Under the pieces are notes generated by a model. That model was not told the origin of the DNA. It saw nothing but the letters and a program-made list of their open reading frames with translations, and did not search any database. The translations under genes and the position numbers were made by a program. Of a DNA stretch of 6,675 nucleotides, positions 1 to 6,007 are shown in pieces. The DNA comes from Chloroflexota bacterium. Lineage in GTDB: Bacteria > Chloroflexota > Dehalococcoidia > SHYB01 > JACPQI01. The stretch lies in contig JACPQI010000005.1 of assembly GCA_016190545.1 (NCBI GenBank), forward strand, positions 1 through 6,675, written 5' to 3'. Each line of letters begins with the position of its first letter. Position 1 is the first letter of the stretch.

Positions 1-582
1 GCCTTTGCCCTTCACCATAAAGATGAAGTCCGTGATGGCGGGCGAGTAGACCGCTCCGCCTGCCGCCGGGCCCATGATGACGGAGATTTGAGGAATGACG
101 CCGGAGAAGAGGGTGTTGCGCAGGAAGATGTCGCCGTAGCCGCCCAGGCTCAACACCCCCTCCTGGATGCGGGCGCCGCCCGAGTCGCAGAGGCCGATGA
201 TGGGTGCGCCGTTTTTGGCGGCCAAGTCCATCACCTTGCAGATCTTCTGCCCCGCCACCTCAGACAGGGTGCCGCCAAAGACGGTGAAGTCCTGGGAGTA
301 AACGAAGGCGCGGCGGCCGTTGATGAGGCCGTAACCCGTCACAACGGAGTCGCCCAGATATTTCTGGTCCGCCAGACCGAATTCAGTGGTGCGATGGGTG
401 ACGAAGCTGTCCAGTTCCTGGAATGAGCCTTCGTCGAACAGGAGGTGGATGCGTTCCCTGGCAGTGAGTTTCCCTCGCGCGTGTTGCTGGTCTATCCTCT
501 GCTGGCCGCCGCCGAGGCGAGCCTTTTCCCGCATCTTCTGGAGTTGTTCGCGCTTCGCGGAGACCTTGCTGGATACGGTCAT
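1..582 (-). CDS. Acyl-CoA carboxylase carboxyltransferase (beta) subunit, 5' part of gene (propionyl-CoA carboxylase / methylmalonyl-CoA carboxyltransferase type)
   Basis: The first 194 codons are present and the gene runs off the left edge; relatives are about 510-530 aa, so roughly 37% is visible. The family moves the carboxyl group from biotin to an acyl-CoA (propionyl-, acetyl- or methylmalonyl-CoA) in the cytoplasm. Seen in order: a basic N-terminus with LGGGQQRID (residues 23-31), GKLTARERI (37-45), [13 protein letters not shown] (102-114), the oxyanion/acyl-CoA motif [11 protein letters not shown] (133-143), and [12 protein letters not shown] (171-182). The ATG at 582-580 follows GAGG with 5 nt spacing, and an in-frame TGA lies just upstream, which fixes the start. 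No biotin carboxylase or biotin carrier gene is visible. Substrate specificity (pccB-, mmdA- or accD-like) cannot be settled from this part. It is separated from the upstream oxidoreductase by 212 bp, so it may be transcribed separately. Confidence 0.93.
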   Translation of the reverse strand, partial: MTVSSKVSAKREQLQKMREKARLGGGQQRIDQQHARGKLTARERIHLLFDEGSFQELDSFVTHRTTEFGLADQKYLGDSVVTGYGLINGRRAFVYSQDFTVFGGTLSEVAGQKICKVMDLAAKNGAPIIGLCDSGGARIQEGVLSLGGYGDIFLRNTLFSGVIPQISVIMGPAAGGAVYSPAITDFIFMVKGKG

Positions 583-604
583 GCGGACCTCGATGGATAG
601 TCAG

Positions 605-610
605 TTTATA
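605..610 (-). promoter_or_regulatory. Weak candidate -10 element for the carboxyltransferase gene
   Basis: The minus strand reads TATAAA here, 22 nt before the ATG at 582, in the only AT-rich patch of the 583-794 gap. No convincing -35 hexamer lies 16-18 nt upstream, so this rests on one hexamer and position alone. Confidence 0.22.
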
Positions 611-669
611 TGTGTGCCGACCCTGGTACATGCTAGCAAAATATCAGGGCGCAAGCAAGGCTGGGTACG

Positions 670-717
670 CGCCCATCAAAGGTGGGGGTTGGGCTCCTGC
701 GAAGGGCTTGATGGGTG
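670..717. repeat. Intergenic inverted repeat between the oxidoreductase and carboxyltransferase genes
   Basis: CCCATCAA at 672-679 is exactly complementary to TTGATGGG at 708-715. The pairing extends outward by a G-T and a C-G pair to a 10-bp stem around a 28-nt G/C-rich loop. It lies about 80 bp past the oxidoreductase stop. There is no T-run after it on the minus strand, so it is not a textbook intrinsic terminator. It could be a 3'-end stabilising or attenuating hairpin, or a protein-binding site. The rest of the 583-794 gap shows no coding pattern. Confidence 0.5.
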
Positions 718-794
718 GGCGACGCACGGCCCTGGTGCCTGGTGACGGGATTGCGGCGCTGAAGCGAACGGCTTGCTGGGCGCGGGCGTGTGCC

Positions 795-1811
795 CTATCC
801 CTTGAGGGACTCGATGAGTTTGCGCCACGGTATCAACGGCTTCTCCGTGTCAAAGAAGGCCATGAGGGAGAGGCGGTCTACCAGTCCTGTATAGCGCTCC
901 TTGAGCCGGGAACCCAACTCGTCGGGCGGGGCCACCACGCCGATGGTGTCCAGCATCTCGTCGGTGATCGCCGACCGTGCTGCGGCGAACTCGCGCGCCG
1001 CGAGCTTCTCGTGTAGCCACGGCACCATCTCGCCCCAGCCAGCCATTTCCATGGGCAGATGATAGGTTCGGGTGCCGCCGTAGAGGGCCACGTCCATCCG
1101 CATGTGTTCCTTTGCTTCATTTATCGCGGCGCTGTTCGATCCCGTGGCCACCATAACGGTGCAGGCTAGCTCCACCTCATTCGGCTGGCGTCCCGCCGCC
1201 TGCGCCCCTGCGGCGACGTTGGGGATAAGCACTTCCCGCAGGTACGCTGTCGTATGCAGCGGGTGGATGAAAAGCCCGTCTGCCAGTTGGCCGGCCAGTT
1301 GCAGCATCTTCTCATTGACGCCGGCCAGGAAGATGCGGGGACGTGGCAGCGGTATGGGGTCCGGTGTAAAGTGGGGGTTCACCATGTCCAGCTTGTAGAA
1401 GGTGCCCTCATAAGCCAGGCGCTCGCCCGTGGCCCAGGACTGCCAGATGGCGCGCAACGCCTGGACCGTGTCGCGCATCTTGGCTGCCGGCGGCGCCCAC
1501 TGCAGCCCGAAGCGGCGGACGATGTGCGCCTTCACCTGGGACCCAAGACCCAGGACAAAGCGCCCGTTGGAGAGTTGTTGCAAGCTCCACGCGGAGTAGG
1601 CCAGCGACATGGGGCTGCGGGAGAAGGCGGCAGCCACGCCAGGCCCAAACAACACCTTCTTGGTGTTCTGGGCGATGAGCGTCGCCTGGACGAAGGGGTC
1701 ATGGACCGTCTCCGCGCCCCATACGGCGTCGGCACCCAGAGTTTCAGCTTCAGAAGCGAGTTTGCCCAGGCGTAGGAGTTCCCTATCGTGCAGGCGGATA
1801 TCGACTTTCAT
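795..1811 (-). CDS. Luciferase-like monooxygenase family (LLM) F420/flavin-dependent oxidoreductase
   Basis: This complete 338-aa protein has the usual length for the LLM TIM-barrel superfamily, cytoplasmic enzymes that use reduced F420 or FMN to oxidise or reduce organic substrates. Seen: an N-terminal strand/helix ending GADAVWGAETVHDPF (26-40), the family signature GRFVLGLGSQVKAHIVRRFG (83-102), the substrate-side GTFYKL (136-141), PRIFLAGVNEKMLQLAG (158-174) and ADGLFIHP (177-184). The GLGSQVKAHIxRRFG stretch resembles the mycobacterial-type F420 subgroup TIGR03617, as recalled and not searched. The ATG at 1811-1809 is preceded by AGAGGAG with 4-5 nt spacing; the stop is TAG at 797-795. 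It lies 55 bp after the hotdog gene and has its own promoter-like sequence, so it may be read both from the operon and independently. The physiological substrate and the cofactor (F420 versus FMN) are unknown. Confidence 0.92.
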   Translation of the reverse strand: MKVDIRLHDRELLRLGKLASEAETLGADAVWGAETVHDPFVQATLIAQNTKKVLFGPGVAAAFSRSPMSLAYSAWSLQQLSNGRFVLGLGSQVKAHIVRRFGLQWAPPAAKMRDTVQALRAIWQSWATGERLAYEGTFYKLDMVNPHFTPDPIPLPRPRIFLAGVNEKMLQLAGQLADGLFIHPLHTTAYLREVLIPNVAAGAQAAGRQPNEVELACTVMVATGSNSAAINEAKEHMRMDVALYGGTRTYHLPMEMAGWGEMVPWLHEKLAAREFAAARSAITDEMLDTIGVVAPPDELGSRLKERYTGLVDRLSLMAFFDTEKPLIPWRKLIESLKG

Positions 1812-1846
1812 AGCGCTCCTCTGTGGGTATAGAGCAAGTCAGGTGC

Positions 1847-1857
1847 GCTATCATAGC
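1847..1857 (-). promoter_or_regulatory. Candidate extended -10 promoter with overlapping palindrome, upstream of the LLM oxidoreductase
   Basis: On the minus strand, TATGAT (1855-1850) matches five of six bases of TATAAT and is preceded by TGC, which makes an extended -10 (TGnTATGAT). The -35 region is poor, as is allowed for extended -10 promoters. Transcription would start near 1843, giving a leader of about 31 nt that contains the AGGAG site. The -10 is embedded in GCTAT-N-ATAGC (1847-1857), an 11-bp near-perfect palindrome that could be an operator. The surrounding 55-bp gap is AT-rich compared with its neighbours. Confidence 0.38.
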
Positions 1858-1866
1858 ATGCTTGGG

Positions 1867-2346
1867 CTAGGGCCGGAACGGGTAGGGCACGGGCCTGCCG
1901 CCTTTGAGCGGCAACACCACCGTGGCGCGAGCAGGCACCACGTCCACACCGTCCCGCTCGCGGCGAAGGCTGCCTTCCAGGTCTACGTAGCCGAGTCCGT
2001 CCTTGACCTCGGTATGCGTCACCTTCGCCCAGGCCGTCAGCACATCGCCGGCGAAGAGGTGCGCTCGGTTCTGGTGGGCCAGCTTCAACAGCCATCCGCT
2101 CAGCCCGGCCCACCGCCGGAAGTAGTGCCACAGATAGGTATGGGACCAGTCCCCGGAGCCGACCACGTCCTTCAGGTCCGTGTACTTCTGTACGTAGGCC
2201 AGGTCGAAGCGGTCACGGCGAGTGAAGATCTCGGTCGCGGAGCACCAGCGCATCATGTAGGGGATGGTGAGGCGTACAGTGGCGCTCGGAAGGCTATGGC
2301 CAAGGGGGGCGTCTTCGTAGAAGAGTTGCCGTGTCGTGGTTGTCAT
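1867..2346 (-). CDS. MaoC-like hotdog-fold dehydratase/hydratase partner protein, atypical active site
   Basis: This 159-aa single-hotdog protein is of the MaoC / (R)-enoyl-CoA hydratase type, which adds or removes water at C3 of acyl-CoAs. The segment RWCSATEIFTRR followed by DRFDLAY (33-51) sits where hydratases carry Asp-x4-His, and GSGDWSHTYLWHYFRRWAG (63-81) matches the second conserved helix of the fold. The canonical Asp is Ile40 (Glu39 adjacent) and the His aligns with Asp45, so the usual catalytic dyad is not evident. The start at 2346 is chosen because its ATG overlaps the TGA of the upstream hotdog gene (ATGA, 2346-2343), which indicates translational coupling. An open frame continues to 2559, but that part is Arg/Pro-rich out-of-frame read of the neighbour. 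It ends in TAG (1869-1867). It probably forms a heterodimer with the upstream protein; substrate unknown. Confidence 0.85.
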   Translation of the reverse strand: MTTTTRQLFYEDAPLGHSLPSATVRLTIPYMMRWCSATEIFTRRDRFDLAYVQKYTDLKDVVGSGDWSHTYLWHYFRRWAGLSGWLLKLAHQNRAHLFAGDVLTAWAKVTHTEVKDGLGYVDLEGSLRRERDGVDVVPARATVVLPLKGGRPVPYPFRP

Positions 2347-2939
2347 GGCTTCTTTTCTTCCTTCCGCACCTTCCGCAGCACCTCGGCGTGGCGGACAATC
2401 GAGAGCACCTCGCCGCGCTGGTTCACGTAGGTGTAGTCGATGACGACGAAGCCCAGAGGCCCGCTTCGGCCCGCTTTCTCGTACACGTCCACGATTTTGG
2501 TCTTGCAGGTGATGCGGTCGCCGGGGCGGGCAAGCTGGTAGCTTGTCGTCTCGTCCCACCCGTGGAAGAATCGCATGTCCGGCGGGAACATGGCGATAAG
2601 GTCGCTGAGGCCGGGGAAGCGTGCCGCTATGTCCTGTTCCGTGCCTTCTAGAGCGCTGTCGCCGCCCGCGTCATCCGGCAAGGCGGAAACCGGGTCGGGC
2701 GTGCCCGGCGGCCGCACCCCGATCATGATGGGCGGCAGCGTCGCGGGGGCCACCACGCCGCCGAACCTGGTCTTCTTGACATATTCCTCATCGTAGAAGA
2801 TGGGGTCTTCATCCGGTACGGTCTGGATGAAGCGACGTATCTCGCTCTTGCTCACCTCGCCCCAGGCCGTGACCGGCGGGTACTCTTTCCCGATGAGCGC
2901 CCGCATCGCGTCTGTGATGAGGGACTGCTGCTGTGTCAT
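2343..2939 (-). CDS. FAS1-like dehydratase domain protein (MaoC_dehydrat_N type hotdog)
   Basis: This 198-aa protein resembles the PF13452 family, the N-terminal hotdog half of MaoC dehydratases (HadA-, ChsH-like partners). Seen: GEVSKSEIRRFIQTVPDEDP (27-46), FYDEEYVKKTRFGGVVAPAT (48-67) and the C-terminal strand FVVIDYTYVNQRGEVLSIVRH (164-184, all but its last residues). The acidic VPDEDPIFYD loop has Phe48 where active hydratases have His, as expected for the substrate-binding rather than the catalytic subunit of a heterodimer. Length is normal for the family, with an insertion around 75-115 (PGTPDPVSALPDD onward), as in long-chain- or steroid-type members. The ATG at 2939 has AGGAGG 5 nt upstream, formed partly by the TAG of the EthD gene 9 bp away. 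Its TGA overlaps the next start. Role inferred: acyl-CoA (de)hydration with its neighbour. Confidence 0.88.
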   Translation of the reverse strand: MTQQQSLITDAMRALIGKEYPPVTAWGEVSKSEIRRFIQTVPDEDPIFYDEEYVKKTRFGGVVAPATLPPIMIGVRPPGTPDPVSALPDDAGGDSALEGTEQDIAARFPGLSDLIAMFPPDMRFFHGWDETTSYQLARPGDRITCKTKIVDVYEKAGRSGPLGFVVIDYTYVNQRGEVLSIVRHAEVLRKVRKEEKKP

Positions 2940-2948
2940 GACCGCCTC

Positions 2949-3275
2949 CTATCCCTGGCGCAGAGGGACAGTGACGTGCTCCTCTGCGATGTAGGATCCC
3001 AAGCTATCGATGAACGGCTCCGAGTCCTTGCGCAGGTCCACGGTGAAGAGGGGGGTGCTGATGGCCTTGTTCATCGCTTCCTCGCTGTCATACCAGAACT
3101 CGGCCACGCCAGTGACGTCGATGGTGGCGGTCAGGGGGTTGACCAGCAGGTTGCGTGTGTAGCCGCGCACGCCCGGCAGGCGCTTGGCCGTCTCTGCATG
3201 GTTAGCCCACCAGCGCCTTATGTCGTCCATGCTGCGGCCCGGCTTGGCCCGGAACAGGGTAATGCGCTTGATCAT
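2949..3275 (-). CDS. EthD-like dimeric alpha/beta-barrel protein
   Basis: This 108-aa protein matches the EthD family (ferredoxin-like dimeric barrels, usually 100-120 aa) found beside oxidative degradation genes. Members often act as small decarboxylases, dehydratases or accessory proteins, but most have no proven reaction. Seen: the first strand MIKRITLFRAKPG (1-13), then the hallmark helix MDDIRRWWANHAETAKRLPG (16-35) with the conserved Trp and His26, then VRGYTRNLLVNP (36-47), and the second repeat VAEFWYDSEEAMNKAISTP (57-75). The start at 3275 has AAGGAGG about 6 nt upstream. The stop TAG (2951-2949) merges with the Shine-Dalgarno of the next gene, in the same reading frame. Tight packing with two hotdog genes suggests a shared catabolic pathway. 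Exact chemistry is not predictable. Confidence 0.85.
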   Translation of the reverse strand: MIKRITLFRAKPGRSMDDIRRWWANHAETAKRLPGVRGYTRNLLVNPLTATIDVTGVAEFWYDSEEAMNKAISTPLFTVDLRKDSEPFIDSLGSYIAEEHVTVPLRQG

Positions 3276-3311
3276 GCCCTCCTCCTTGTGCAGTAGAGTC
3301 AGCCTATCCTA

Positions 3312-3440
3312 TCACATGAGGCACATGGCCACCTCTGCGACGGCGCGCGCGGCGTTGCCAGTGACGAGAAGGAGGGGCTCAGGTTCCTCGTCCTGTCCCT
3401 CAGCAGCCAGGATGCCAAGAGGGGGCAGCCCTGATTCCCG
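3312..3440 (-). pseudogene. In-frame coding-like tail after the amber stop of the upstream hypothetical gene
   Basis: After TAG 3443-3441 the same frame stays open for 42 more codons to TGA 3314-3312. The codons favour G or C at third positions and give a plausible hydrophobic C-terminus containing EEPEPLLLVTGNAARAVAEV and then AMCLM. There is no ATG, GTG or TTG near its beginning, so it is not an independent gene. It may be the true C-terminus cut off by a nonsense mutation or sequencing error, a remnant of a deleted gene, or a rare readthrough product. If none of these holds, it is an ordinary 3' leader before the EthD gene. Confidence 0.4.
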
Positions 3441-3818
3441 CTACTCAGCAGATGGAGAATCCCCACCTCGGTTAACCAACGGCCACTCCAACCAACTGAT
3501 AGTCTTGGACAGCTTGTAGTAGGCCACCATGCGGGCTTGGTCTGTCCCGTCCGCTTCGGCTTGTCGGATGGCGTCAGCCATCTGGTGCACCGCCTTCGGC
3601 CCTACGTACAGGATGGCGTCGCCGCAGGATGCGGCCCATTTGGCCAGCACATATCCCGCCAACGCCCCAACCGGGATGCCGAAGATATTGCTCATGCCCT
3701 CTAGTGTAGGCAACGGGTCGATACGGCTGTACTCGGCGACCTCGCGCCTGAAGTTGGCATTCTGGTCGCTGGGTAGCCAGGAGCCGACGTAGGGCTCGAG
3801 TCGTATCTGTCTCGTCAT
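3441..3818 (-). CDS. Small conserved-looking hypothetical protein (DUF6027-like?)
   Basis: This 125-aa protein has no function I recognise. The start at 3818 is chosen because GGAGGAG lies 7 nt upstream; the frame is open to 3926 but that extension (Lys/Pro/Arg-rich) would overlap the candidate promoter's transcript leader. Seen: RLEPYVGSWLPSDQNANFRR (6-25), DPLPTLEGMSNIFGIPVGAL (34-53), a helix AGYVLAKWAASCGDAILYVG (54-73) and a C-terminal SWLEWPL (108-114). From memory the 'IPVGALxxYVLxKWA' pattern recurs in a small-protein family of Chloroflexota and Actinomycetota (possibly DUF6027), but I could not search. No signal peptide is evident; the 46-62 stretch is only moderately hydrophobic. 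It ends in TAG, with coding-like sequence continuing in frame beyond it. It is first in the left block, upstream of the EthD gene, so it may be part of that operon. Confidence 0.72.
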   Translation of the reverse strand: MTRQIRLEPYVGSWLPSDQNANFRREVAEYSRIDPLPTLEGMSNIFGIPVGALAGYVLAKWAASCGDAILYVGPKAVHQMADAIRQAEADGTDQARMVAYYKLSKTISWLEWPLVNRGGDSPSAE

Positions 3819-3902
3819 GGCACATCTCCTCCGGCTTGGTTTCTTTGGGGCCGGTTGCTCAGTCACCGTTCTCTTTTTGACTTGCGCTACGACCATGCCA
3901 GG

Positions 3903-3931
3903 ATTATGCTGAAGCACGGCATTCACTCCAA
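3903..3931 (-). promoter_or_regulatory. Candidate promoter for the left (hypothetical-EthD-hotdog) block
   Basis: On the minus strand TTGGAG (3931-3926) and CATAAT (3908-3903, five of six bases of TATAAT) are separated by exactly 17 nt. Transcription would begin near 3896, leaving a leader of about 78 nt before the ATG at 3818. The gap 3819-4068 is divergent: this promoter faces left and the tRNA faces right. No convincing tRNA promoter was identified in it, and no gene is seen there. Confidence 0.38.
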
Positions 3932-4068
3932 GATACTAGAGAGAGCCTCTGGCGCGCTACTATCCGATTCCGAAGCAGGTACGCTGATATCTTGCCTCGG
4001 ACACATCAAGGCAGCGCGCTCCTGCCGAAAATAGCGTAGCCTTCTAGTCTCGACATAAGAGGCGTAGG

Positions 4069-4143
4069 GCCACCGTAGCTCAGAGGCAGAGCAGCCGCTT
4101 CGTAAGCGGCGGGTCGTCGGTTCGACTCCGACCGGTGGCTCCA
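4069..4143 (+). tRNA. trnT: tRNA-Thr (anticodon CGT, reads ACG)
   Basis: A full cloverleaf can be drawn. The acceptor stem GCCACCG (4069-4075) pairs with CGGTGGC (4133-4139). The D stem is GCTC/GAGC (4078-4081, 4089-4092). The anticodon stem is GCCGC/GCGGC (4094-4098, 4106-4110) around loop TTCGTAA, with anticodon CGT at 4101-4103. The variable loop is GGGTC. The T stem is GTCGG/CCGAC (4116-4120, 4128-4132) with loop TTCGACT. The discriminator is T, followed by an encoded CCA (4141-4143). It is the only plus-strand gene and sits between two minus-strand blocks. Confidence 0.97.
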
Positions 4144-4155
4144 GACACAGACACA

Positions 4156-4201
4156 AAAACGCTCCTGGAAACTTGACGTAACCAGGGGCGTTTTCATTTT
4201 T
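4156..4201. terminator. Strong intrinsic terminator after tRNA-Thr, probably bidirectional
   Basis: AAAACGCTCCTGG (4156-4168) pairs with CCAGGGGCGTTTT (4182-4194) over 13 bp, with one G-T pair and a 13-nt loop. On the plus strand the stem is followed by CATTTTT, ending the tRNA transcript 13 nt past its CCA. On the minus strand the stem ends in a run of five T (4159-4155), so it can also stop transcription from the solute-binding protein gene, whose stop lies about 90 bp away at 4292. The 4202-4291 stretch shows nothing else. Confidence 0.87.
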
Positions 4202-4291
4202 GCGAACAGACATCGGCAGGCGATGGAGGTCAGCCCGCACACCGGCTTCTGGAACTGCGCTCATCGCTTGTTCGGGCTGTCCCCTGGGGCT

Positions 4292-5971
4292 CTACTGGCC
4301 TGGCCGCAAGGTCTCCGCAAAGGCGCCTATGCCGGATGCCCGGATGGCTCGCCAAGACCCTATCCGCGCCGTTGCGGCGTAGAGGTCTGGCGTGATGGCT
4401 ACGGGCAGCGCCACGTACTCTGTGTACGCGAAATCCACTACCTTCCTAATGAGCTCCACCCGACGCTGCGCGTCCAGTGTTGCCGATGCCTCATCCAACC
4501 AGGAGTCGACTTGCGGCGACTTGAGCAGCAGAAGCGTCCCTTCCCTATGGTAGACGCTACGTAGGAACGGGATGGGGTTCGGCGACGAACCGCCATAGAT
4601 AGGCGCGGCATTGCCCACCAGGTCCGCTGCCTGCGGTCGCGCCCTCATCTTGGAATTCCAGGTTAGCAGGTCTGTTGGGAGGATTTTCGGCTGCACTCCA
4701 ATCTGGCTCCAGTACCCTGCCACCGCCTCCACCATTTGGGGCAGCCACGGCGCTGGGGGCGCGGAGAAGCTCATGATGTCGAAAGAAAAGCCACGCGCGA
4801 ACCCGCCCTTCGCCAGCAGGTCGCGGGCCCCCGCCGGGTCGTACGGCTCCGGCTTCCAGGCATCGTTCCATCCCAGCATGCCTGGCTGTATGAGCCACCG
4901 CGCCGCAGGCTGCGCTAGCCCACCGAACAGCGTATCCAGCATTTCCTTGGTGTTCACCGCTTTCACCAGGGCCTGACGCACGTCCTTGCTACCCAGCGGC
5001 TTGCCCTGCGTCCGCTCGTCGCCCCACCCATACAGATGCAGCACGCCCATCACAATGCCGGGCACGTTGATGACCTTGACGCTTTGGTCTCTGCCTAGCG
5101 CCTTCGCCTGGTCGAACCCTATTTGGATAATCTCAGCGGCGTTGGTTCGCAGCATGGCCACCCGCGTGCTTTCCTCCGGTACCCGCAGGATATCCAGGTA
5201 GCGGTAGCGGGGCGTAAGCCGGAACGGATGAGGCGCTGTCACTGCCTCGAACGAATAGTAGTCACCCGTCTGGTGGGCGACGAGTTTCCAGGGCCCGGTG
5301 CCTACCGGCTTATCCTCAAACCCCTTGTCGCCTACCTGTTGTGTGTAGCCTTTGGGCACCACTACGCCTTCAGGCCCGGCGCGCATGCTGATGTCATAGT
5401 GCATGAGAGGCCACGGGCGCTTGGTCTTTACCTGGACGCTGGTGGGACTCGAGGCGGTGGCCGAATCGAACAGGTTCTTGAACAGCGCCGCGTTGGTTGA
5501 GATGGCCTCCTGCCGCACCATCTGCTCGTAGCTGAACTTGACGTCCTCGACGGTCAGCGCGTCGCCGTTGTGGAACTTCATCCCAGAGCGGACTTGGAGC
5601 GTCCACGACAGCCCGTCAGCCGCCATCTCCCAGCGCTCGATCACGCCCGGCGCTACCTCCCCTTGCTCATTCGCCCACACCATCCAGTCGAACATGGGCG
5701 CGCCATAGACACCAGCCTCGCCGATGGAGCTGCGCGACGGGGTCACAATCTCCCGCCCGAATGAGGCGACGGCGACACGCAACAGCCCAACCACTTGCAC
5801 AGGAGCAGAGGTGGGCGTCGCTGCGGGTACCGGGACGCTGGTTGCCGCAGGCCGTGGCGCAGGGGCAGGGGTGGGTGTGGCGTCTTCTCCTCCTCCACAC
5901 GCAGCGGCCAGCAATGCCAACGCCAAGAGTGGAATAGCGAGGAAGAACGATGACCGAAAAGACGCGGACAT
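4292..5971 (-). CDS. ABC transporter solute-binding lipoprotein, family 5 (peptide/nickel/oligosaccharide type)
   Basis: This complete 559-aa protein has the normal length for SBP_bac_5 extracytoplasmic receptors, which capture peptides, nickel chelates, sugars or other solutes and pass them to an ABC permease. Seen: a signal peptide with hydrophobic core (9-24) ending in a lipobox-like LAAAC with lipidated Cys25; a Pro/Ala/Thr-rich linker (about 29-60) tethering the domain to the membrane; the family signature SWTLQVRSGMKFHNG (122-135 or so) followed by LTVEDVKFSYEQM (139-151); and GTGPWKLV (224-231). The ATG at 5971 has AGAAGGAGG 6 nt upstream. The stop is TAG (4294-4292), and transcription probably ends at the hairpin at 4156-4201. 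No permease or ATPase gene is in the window, so its transporter is elsewhere or it is an orphan receptor. The ligand cannot be told; co-transcription with the UGSC-family gene is the only clue. Confidence 0.95.
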   Translation of the reverse strand: MSASFRSSFFLAIPLLALALLAAACGGGEDATPTPAPAPRPAATSVPVPAATPTSAPVQVVGLLRVAVASFGREIVTPSRSSIGEAGVYGAPMFDWMVWANEQGEVAPGVIERWEMAADGLSWTLQVRSGMKFHNGDALTVEDVKFSYEQMVRQEAISTNAALFKNLFDSATASSPTSVQVKTKRPWPLMHYDISMRAGPEGVVVPKGYTQQVGDKGFEDKPVGTGPWKLVAHQTGDYYSFEAVTAPHPFRLTPRYRYLDILRVPEESTRVAMLRTNAAEIIQIGFDQAKALGRDQSVKVINVPGIVMGVLHLYGWGDERTQGKPLGSKDVRQALVKAVNTKEMLDTLFGGLAQPAARWLIQPGMLGWNDAWKPEPYDPAGARDLLAKGGFARGFSFDIMSFSAPPAPWLPQMVEAVAGYWSQIGVQPKILPTDLLTWNSKMRARPQAADLVGNAAPIYGGSSPNPIPFLRSVYHREGTLLLLKSPQVDSWLDEASATLDAQRRVELIRKVVDFAYTEYVALPVAITPDLYAATARIGSWRAIRASGIGAFAETLRPGQ

Positions 5972-6007
5972 GGTAAGCCTCCTTCTGAAGACTCCCGCTG
6001 AACGCTT

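Noticed and set aside
383..631. 82-codon minus-strand frame across the carboxyltransferase start
   Set aside because: It is out of frame with the clearly homologous carboxyltransferase and has a random Arg/His/Pro composition.
1609..2430. Plus-strand open frame of 273 codons
   Set aside because: It is antisense to three supported minus-strand genes with clear motifs and ribosome binding sites; a high-GC shadow.
2347..2559. N-terminal extension of the downstream hotdog protein to a start at 2559
   Set aside because: The extra 71 residues are Arg/Pro-rich and lie out of frame inside the FAS1-like gene; the ATG at 2346 overlapping the TGA is the better start.
3819..3926. Upstream start at 3926 for the small hypothetical gene
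   Set aside because: The extension is low-complexity and basic and would begin inside a candidate promoter, while the ATG at 3818 has a strong GGAGGAG site.
3923..4264. Minus-strand open frames over the tRNA containing PPVGVEPTTRRL and SHRSESNRRPAAYEAA
   Set aside because: These are the well-known spurious translations of the antisense strand of a tRNA gene; the perfect cloverleaf at 4069-4143 explains the sequence.
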